The position numbers and the translations under genes are program-made. Of a stretch of 64,000 bases of DNA, positions 59,721-64,000 are shown piece after piece; positions within the stretch are counted from its first letter, which is position 1; each line of letters opens with the position of its first letter. Under the pieces are notes generated by a model. The model had not been told where the DNA came from, did not search any database, and saw only the letters and a list, made by a program, of their open reading frames with translations. This stretch comes from Gracilaria gracilis (taxonomy: Eukaryota; Rhodophyta; Florideophyceae; Gracilariales; Gracilariaceae): the NCBI GenBank assembly GCA_030374805.1, contig JARGSG010000001.1, positions 496,001-560,000 on the forward strand, read 5' to 3'.

Positions 59721-60938
59721 CTAAAAGTTTAGTGGTCTAATTTCAAAGAAACGGTCCAGGACCTCTTCCGTAACTAATTCTCGTTTCTTCTGGTGCTCCG
59801 CTACTAGCGGTTGCAAAACCTGTATGAGCTCCTTCTTAATCTCGCCGGAGAGCATCTCGCCGCTTGCATACTGCTGCTTGATTTCAGCAAGACGTTGATC
59901 ATCATCAAGGAAGAACGTGAGATATCGATATGAGACATCGACATCGACATTTGCTCCCAATCTGCGATGTTCTTCAATTGTCTGTCGACCTCCTGAGAAG
60001 GCATATTTGTTCACCTTTGTCTTGATCTTCTTTGGTGTATCGTCGAGAAAGATTGCACTCTCAGCTATTGACGAGGACATCTTCGTGTTGTCGCCTTGCA
60101 GTGCCGGGAAGAATTTTGAGTGAATGAGAGCCGGTTTGACGTACGATAGACGAGGAGCAACATCTCGGGTCATCCGGAAATATGGATCCTGATCAATTGC
60201 GCAGGGAATGAAACATGGCATCGTTGGTTGTCCCTTTAGTACAACTGGAAAGCTTGTTGAAAATGATGGCGCCGCTTGTACGGCGGGGAACCCATGTTTG
60301 CCTATGTTGTCAGAATCAGTGAAGCCAAAGATTCCTTTAGCTTGATTGTAAGTGGTTGCACGTTGAATCTTGAGAACGTTGCAGTAAAGATGACCAATAT
60401 ATTCAGTGTCCGTAAAGATAAAAGTCTTATCTGGATCAAAACCGACGGCGATAATGTCCTTCGCATTCTCTCTTGCTAACGATTGAAAATGTTCTAATGG
60501 TTTTGGTGCTTCACTTCCTTTCGGTTGTTTCGCAAATAGGAATTTCTCATCATCTGTCAATTGAATAACGCAAGGCACGTTAAACACTCGTTGTAAATAA
60601 CGAGTGAAGATAAAAGGAATCAAATGACCCAGATGCAAAGCAGTAGAAGAAGGTCCTCTTCCAGTATACAAGAAAAACTTCTCACCGGCTTCATATCGAT
60701 TGAGCAAATGATCAAGGTCACGGTGTGAAAAAAAGATTCCACGACGCAAGAAGAGATGAGGCTTTTCGCCTGTGAGAGCCTCGAAGCGGCTTAGCAAAGC
60801 TTCAGAGATTGGTGTTGAGCCGAACTGTTCGATGAGCTTGCTGTAGTCGATTACTCCGGATACAACCCAGGGAGTTACTATAGCTTCCTGTGTCTCTTGC
60901 TGCCCTGCTACTGAATTCAGGTTAGAATCAAGCCCCAT
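59721..60938 (-). CDS. Cytosolic tryptophanyl-tRNA synthetase
   Basis: 405 aa from the ATG at 60938; a GTG at 60983 was not used. Class I signature LHLGH (102-105, HIGH) and TKMSSS (285-290, KMSKS) are both present. The eukaryotic/archaeal features [15 protein letters not shown] near the N-terminus, [21 protein letters not shown] and [15 protein letters not shown] mark it as the cytosolic type, not a bacterial or plastid one. It lacks the WHEP domain of the animal enzyme and is of compact fungal/algal size. It charges tRNA-Trp. No organelle leader is obvious. Single exon as read; divergent from OHP1. Confidence 0.93.
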   Translation of the reverse strand: MGLDSNLNSVAGQQETQEAIVTPWVVSGVIDYSKLIEQFGSTPISEALLSRFEALTGEKPHLFLRRGIFFSHRDLDHLLNRYEAGEKFFLYTGRGPSSTALHLGHLIPFIFTRYLQRVFNVPCVIQLTDDEKFLFAKQPKGSEAPKPLEHFQSLARENAKDIIAVGFDPDKTFIFTDTEYIGHLYCNVLKIQRATTYNQAKGIFGFTDSDNIGKHGFPAVQAAPSFSTSFPVVLKGQPTMPCFIPCAIDQDPYFRMTRDVAPRLSYVKPALIHSKFFPALQGDNTKMSSSIAESAIFLDDTPKKIKTKVNKYAFSGGRQTIEEHRRLGANVDVDVSYRYLTFFLDDDQRLAEIKQQYASGEMLSGEIKKELIQVLQPLVAEHQKKRELVTEEVLDRFFEIRPLNF

Positions 60939-61461
60939 TTCTTCGTCGTGCTTTCGCCGAACAAGAACCAGTTCGAGTTGCACAAGCTACAGCTACCGCT
61001 ATACAAGAGTAAATACGGTTTACTTCTGTAGTCGTCGACGAAGGACTCAGTATTGCCTTGACCTTGCTGGTACAGCTCATCAACGTAGCACTGATGGCAC
61101 TGCTGGAATCGTGTCGTTTGGAGCAATGAAGCGGTGCACGCGTCGAAGCCTGCAACAACGTTCAACGCGAATGTGTGCGGTGGCAGCAGTCAAACACGTC
61201 GCTCGTCTGCAAATACATGGTACAGGACAACCGCAGAAGCCGCTGCTTGCGCGCCACGCGGTCGCTTGGTCCATGGCCATCCTGCATCTTTTCTGCCTTT
61301 ATCATCAGTTCCCACCGACTCTCTTCGATTCGCAACACTATAAAATGCCTGCCTCATCCCCCCGCTCTTTCCGTCCTCATCCCTTTCACCAGCGAACTAG
61401 CACCTCACCCTCTACACTCGCCTTCTTACTCCTACCACCTCCACTCCTCTACCTATTCACA
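60939..61461. promoter_or_regulatory. Divergent region TrpRS / one-helix protein 1
   Basis: 523 bp between divergent start codons. The OHP1 side has a TATAAAA at 61339-61345 followed by a C/T-rich leader. Open frames across it (61111 onward) are shadows of the leader. Confidence 0.45.
61339..61345 (+). promoter_or_regulatory. TATA box of one-helix protein gene 1
   Basis: TATAAAA lies 123 bp before the ATG, followed by a C-rich leader. The paralogue downstream has TATTTAAG 133 bp before its ATG, so a similar promoter plan is kept in both copies. Confidence 0.45.
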
Positions 61462-61773
61462 ATGGCCTTCATCACCGCAACCCCCATCCTCGCTCGCCCG
61501 ACCACCGCCCTCAACACCACCTCGTTCTCCACACGTCGTGCCGTTGCCGTGGCCCCTGCCCGTCGCGCGGCCGTTCGAATGGTCAGTGAAGAGCCCAGGA
61601 CTGAGAAGATTCCCCAAGGATTCACTGGGTTCTCAGAGGTTCTCAATGGAAGAGCCGCTATGATGGGCTTCACGCTCGCCGTTGTCACCGAGGCTATCAC
61701 TGGAAAGGGTATCCTTGGACAGGTTGGATCCATCTTCGAGATTGTGAACTTGGCTTCTGCCCTCGGCAACTAA
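61462..61773 (+). CDS. One-helix (HLIP/OHP-like) light-harvesting-like protein 1
   Basis: 103 aa with a start that looks like a plastid transit peptide (MAFITATPILARPT then Arg/Ser/Ala-rich, about 1-45). The mature part has IPQGFTGFSEVLNGRAAMMG then FTLAVVTEAITGKGILGQVG, a single chlorophyll-binding helix of the HLIP/OHP/SEP group. Glu and Asn-Gly-Arg in SEVLNGR fit the E-x-x-N-x-R chlorophyll ligand motif. The helix is followed by a short tail. HLIP-type proteins bind chlorophyll and carotenoids in thylakoids, protecting photosystems or aiding their assembly under light stress; which role applies here is not shown. A paralogue lies 1.3 kb downstream in the same direction. Codon use is strongly C-ending, suggesting high expression. 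Confidence 0.85.
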   Translation: MAFITATPILARPTTALNTTSFSTRRAVAVAPARRAAVRMVSEEPRTEKIPQGFTGFSEVLNGRAAMMGFTLAVVTEAITGKGILGQVGSIFEIVNLASALGN

Positions 61774-62542
61774 GACTTTCTCACTATAACTCGTCAGTTT
61801 TGTCTATTTCTTCCTACTAGCGGCACCTCAGAATAAACTGTTTCATTATCAATACGTCATTTGCACGAGCTATGTTCTTTGTACCACACTACTCCCATAC
61901 CTTTTCAGAACAAAATAACACGATTCCAGTAGCGAAAATTCTTGCCGTATGACAGAACAAACTGAAATCTGGCAAGTAGTCACGGGGAGAAAGAATTCAT
62001 CTTCAACGAGCGCAATCGTGTTTCGCCAAGGTTACCAAACATGAATTCCTGATATCAACCGAAATCCTTCAAAAAGGACAGTGCTCAGTATGAACTTTTG
62101 GACTCTTGTACAAACTACTACGCGACGAACAGTGGTGGGGAAATGACAAGGCCATGAACAATCACGAGATCATCCCGTGTACGGAGTCATCTTCGTGGTG
62201 CATGATTCGACCATTTATCTCCCTACTTGAGACTGACAATTTGAGGCTTATGTCGTTCCCAACACTCTACCTAATATGACAACGGTGCAACATGTCAACA
62301 CTTTTCCCAGTTGCAGGTTGCAGTCAGTAGACACTAACTCTACTATTGATAGACAGCGTATGCTGGGGTTTCTAGTGAGAGAGCGTTTCTTTCAACTGAA
62401 GCGCACTGCGGTAAGTAGGAGTAGGGATTAGACTACCGCGCCCGTACCACAGAGAGAAAGAGAGAGAGAACGCGTAGAACAGCCAGAGGCCAAAACCTCA
62501 AATCTCTGAGGCCAAACGATCTCAACCGTTTTTTTGCATCCA

Positions 62543-62584
62543 TTGTGAACCACAAAAAATTGTGAACCACAAAAAATTGTGAAC
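62543..62584. repeat. 17-bp tandem repeat (2.5 copies)
   Basis: TTGTGAACCACAAAAAA occurs twice in tandem, then TTGTGAAC. TTGTG and CACAA within the unit are inverse of each other, so each copy can form a small stem. It lies about 515 bp before the OHP2 ATG; a regulatory role is possible but unproven. Confidence 0.7.
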
Positions 62585-62965
62585 AGACACCACCGTTTCA
62601 TTAAAAAATCTTACGCGCATTCGGCGTATGACTCATCTTCCGCCGCCTTTGGTTTGTATGGTTGGCAGGCGCCATTGCTCATGTGTTCTGTATGTTTTCA
62701 CAAGTTGAAACGACCTAATTGGCGTGCTGTATGTCGAGATGAATGGGGAATTCATCGTGGCTGTGCCTTTGAAGAGTCTGTTTGTGGATGGATTGGTTTC
62801 TGCGGCCGCCGCGGCTGCGCCAAGATCAGCAGTCCGTGACTCTTGTTTCTCACGAGCTTTGGTTCTTTCCAGATTATATCCAGATCACATTTGGTACCGT
62901 TGGTACAACGGTAAGAAAACAGCTTTCACGAAGCGTCGACCGGTTTCCAGTCTCCACAGAATGGC

Positions 62966-62973
62966 TATTTAAG
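62966..62973 (+). promoter_or_regulatory. TATA-like box of one-helix protein gene 2
   Basis: TATTTAAG 133 bp before the ATG, followed by a C/T-rich leader, as in gene 1 and AMT-A. Confidence 0.4.
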
Positions 62974-63098
62974 CCACAACCATCTGCGCCATTCGTCCCC
63001 TTCTCACATCCGCCCCTACTCAGTCGATCACCAGCACTTCTTAGATCTCAGTCTTTCGGAACTTTTACACACCTTCTCGCCCTACACTTCAAGCAACA

Positions 63099-63407
63099 AT
63101 GGTCTCCACAGCTTTCGTTTCCGCCACCCCGGTCCTGGCTCGCTCTACCAACTCTGTCGCCTCGACGTCTTTCACGTCCCGCCGCACCTTCGTCGCCCCA
63201 GTTCGTCGTTCGGCCACCGTCATGATGGCTGACAAAGAGAAGATCCCCCAGGGGTTCACTGCTTTCTCTGAAGTTCTCAACGGTCGCGCCGCTATGCTCG
63301 GACTAGTACTTGCTATCGCCACTGAGGCCATTACCGGAAAGGGCATCCTTGGACAACTTGCCGCCCTTGGAGATATCTCCGCCGTTACGCAGGCATTGGG
63401 ACTCTGA
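63099..63407 (+). CDS. One-helix (HLIP/OHP-like) light-harvesting-like protein 2
   Basis: 102 aa, paralogue of the upstream gene. The transit-like leader MVSTAFVSATPVLARST is similar. The mature part has KIPQGFTAFSEVLNGRAAML then GLVLAIATEAITGKGILGQL, nearly the same as gene 1 through the helix; the last 15 residues and the leader have diverged. The E-x-x-N-x-R chlorophyll ligand motif is conserved. Same inferred role: a thylakoid single-helix chlorophyll-binding protein of the light-stress or assembly type. Being tandem and of like orientation, the two probably arose by local duplication. Whether they pair as a dimer, as two-helix LHC ancestors are thought to do, is open. Confidence 0.85.
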   Translation: MVSTAFVSATPVLARSTNSVASTSFTSRRTFVAPVRRSATVMMADKEKIPQGFTAFSEVLNGRAAMLGLVLAIATEAITGKGILGQLAALGDISAVTQALGL

Positions 63408-64000
63408 GCCTGACTGTTATGCGGAGTATGTCATGTAGTGGATCTAGAATGCTAGAGTAAACTGACTAGTGTGAACATTGGTTCATTTCTTTTTTTTGTG
63501 TGTCTTGTTTTCATCTGTTTATCTGTCTCCTTCTTGTCTCTGTTTCTCTCCTTCAAACATACACACACACACACACAAACATTTTATGTAGCTGTGAGCC
63601 AGAACGCCTACGCGTTTTCAACGAGAATCGCCTGACTTCTGCCGAGATATATGGACAAATCTCTCTCTCTCTCTCCCTCTCCTTTCTCATTACTATGAGC
63701 AGATACGCTCATTTTCTCGTATCTCGTGGGGTTCGAGAAAGGATCCTTAAGACCTATAACACTTCTTTGATAAACTAGCTACAGCCATGTTACGCTCACT
63801 GAGCTATGTTTTGTTACGCAAAACAGCGTTAGGTCTTGAAGGTACCCTCGTCTGCGTGAGCATCTCTCCATTTATGATACATAAGCTCAACTACAATTTG
63901 ATGCTATTCGTTTCTGTTGGAAGAAGTGTCCTCTAACTAGAAGGACCAATATCTGCTCAGATCACCTCTTAACAACATCTACAACAACTAGGCCTCTTCG
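63408..64000. other. Right end of window, 3' region of one-helix gene 2
   Basis: 593 bp with two microsatellites: (AC)8 at 63561-63576 and a CT run at 63661-63682. No gene supported; open frames are short. Confidence 0.45.

Larger units (their letters stand above)
61774..63098. other. Intergenic between the two one-helix protein genes
   Basis: 1.3 kb. AATAAA at 61832-61837 may serve OHP1 polyadenylation. A GA-rich run is at 62451-62470 and a tandem 17-bp repeat at 62543-62584. A C/T-rich leader precedes OHP2. The open frames near 62579-63225 are leader shadows. No other gene supported. Confidence 0.45.

Noticed and set aside
1-64000. Prokaryotic origin of the window
   Set aside because: Spliced genes, mitochondrial and ESCRT proteins, PA200 and CAF1 rule it out.
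1-64000. tRNA, rRNA, snRNA or CRISPR array
   Set aside because: I looked for tRNA B-box patterns, U1, U2, U4 and U6 core sequences and regularly spaced direct repeats and found none; a covariance-model scan would be decisive.

Overview
The window is nuclear DNA of a photosynthetic eukaryote, most probably a red alga with few introns (inference). Plastid functions are encoded here: homogentisate phytyltransferase, a fused bacterial-type glycyl-tRNA synthetase, a DUF1995 protein and two one-helix light-harvesting-like proteins with transit-peptide-like leaders. Mitochondrial and cytosolic eukaryotic genes sit beside them: ATM1-type ABC transporter, pyruvate carrier MPC1, complex I NDUFA1/MWFE, CHMP4/Snf7, CAF1, TRM82, ESF2, PA200/Blm10 and WDR20. 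Four of the 22 genes I support have introns, six in all, of 68-191 bp with GTAAGT/GTACGY donors and AG acceptors. I saw no tRNA, rRNA, CRISPR array, operon or ribosome-binding site. Starts were set on ATG only; several longer open frames begin at GTG, TTG or CTG and were trimmed.

Layout. 0.9-8.7 kb: spliced ATM1-like ABC transporter (+), membrane-anchored GH1 glycosidase (-), WDR20-like protein (-) and, divergent from it, a DUF1995 plastid protein (+). 10-17.5 kb: two AMT1-type ammonium transporters tail to tail (+ and -), with a bacterial Uma2-type nuclease gene (-), a possible small membrane protein and a cluster of hairpins between them. 18.4-29.2 kb: ABC1/ADCK kinase, a 512-bp MITE-like element, MPC1, CHMP4, phytyltransferase (-), ESF2 (-), NDUFA1 and CAF1. 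29.7-31.4 kb: helical-repeat hypothetical protein (-). 31.4-36.8 kb: a 5.3-kb stretch without a convincing gene, holding two inverted-repeat elements. 36.8-43.9 kb: TRM82, an unrecognised 394-aa protein (-), a strongly G-rich tract with a run of 28 G, a GC-rich island, and a membrane aspartic protease. 45.3-61 kb: plastid-type GlyRS, an armadillo-repeat protein, an Mpv17/PMP22 protein (-), PA200 and cytosolic TrpRS (-). 61.4-63.4 kb: two one-helix proteins in tandem.

How the genes relate. Neighbours are functionally mixed, as expected for a eukaryote, apart from two local duplications (AMT pair, OHP pair). GC-rich, CGCG-loaded blocks mark several 5' ends (near 7.6, 17.9, 31.6, 41.8 and 52.6 kb). 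Long pyrimidine-rich, G-poor leaders and TATA-like boxes precede the AMT and OHP genes. The most unusual locus is the Uma2 gene: its family is essentially bacterial, and its stop codon is followed in the same frame by 167 open codons encoding three hydrophobic segments.
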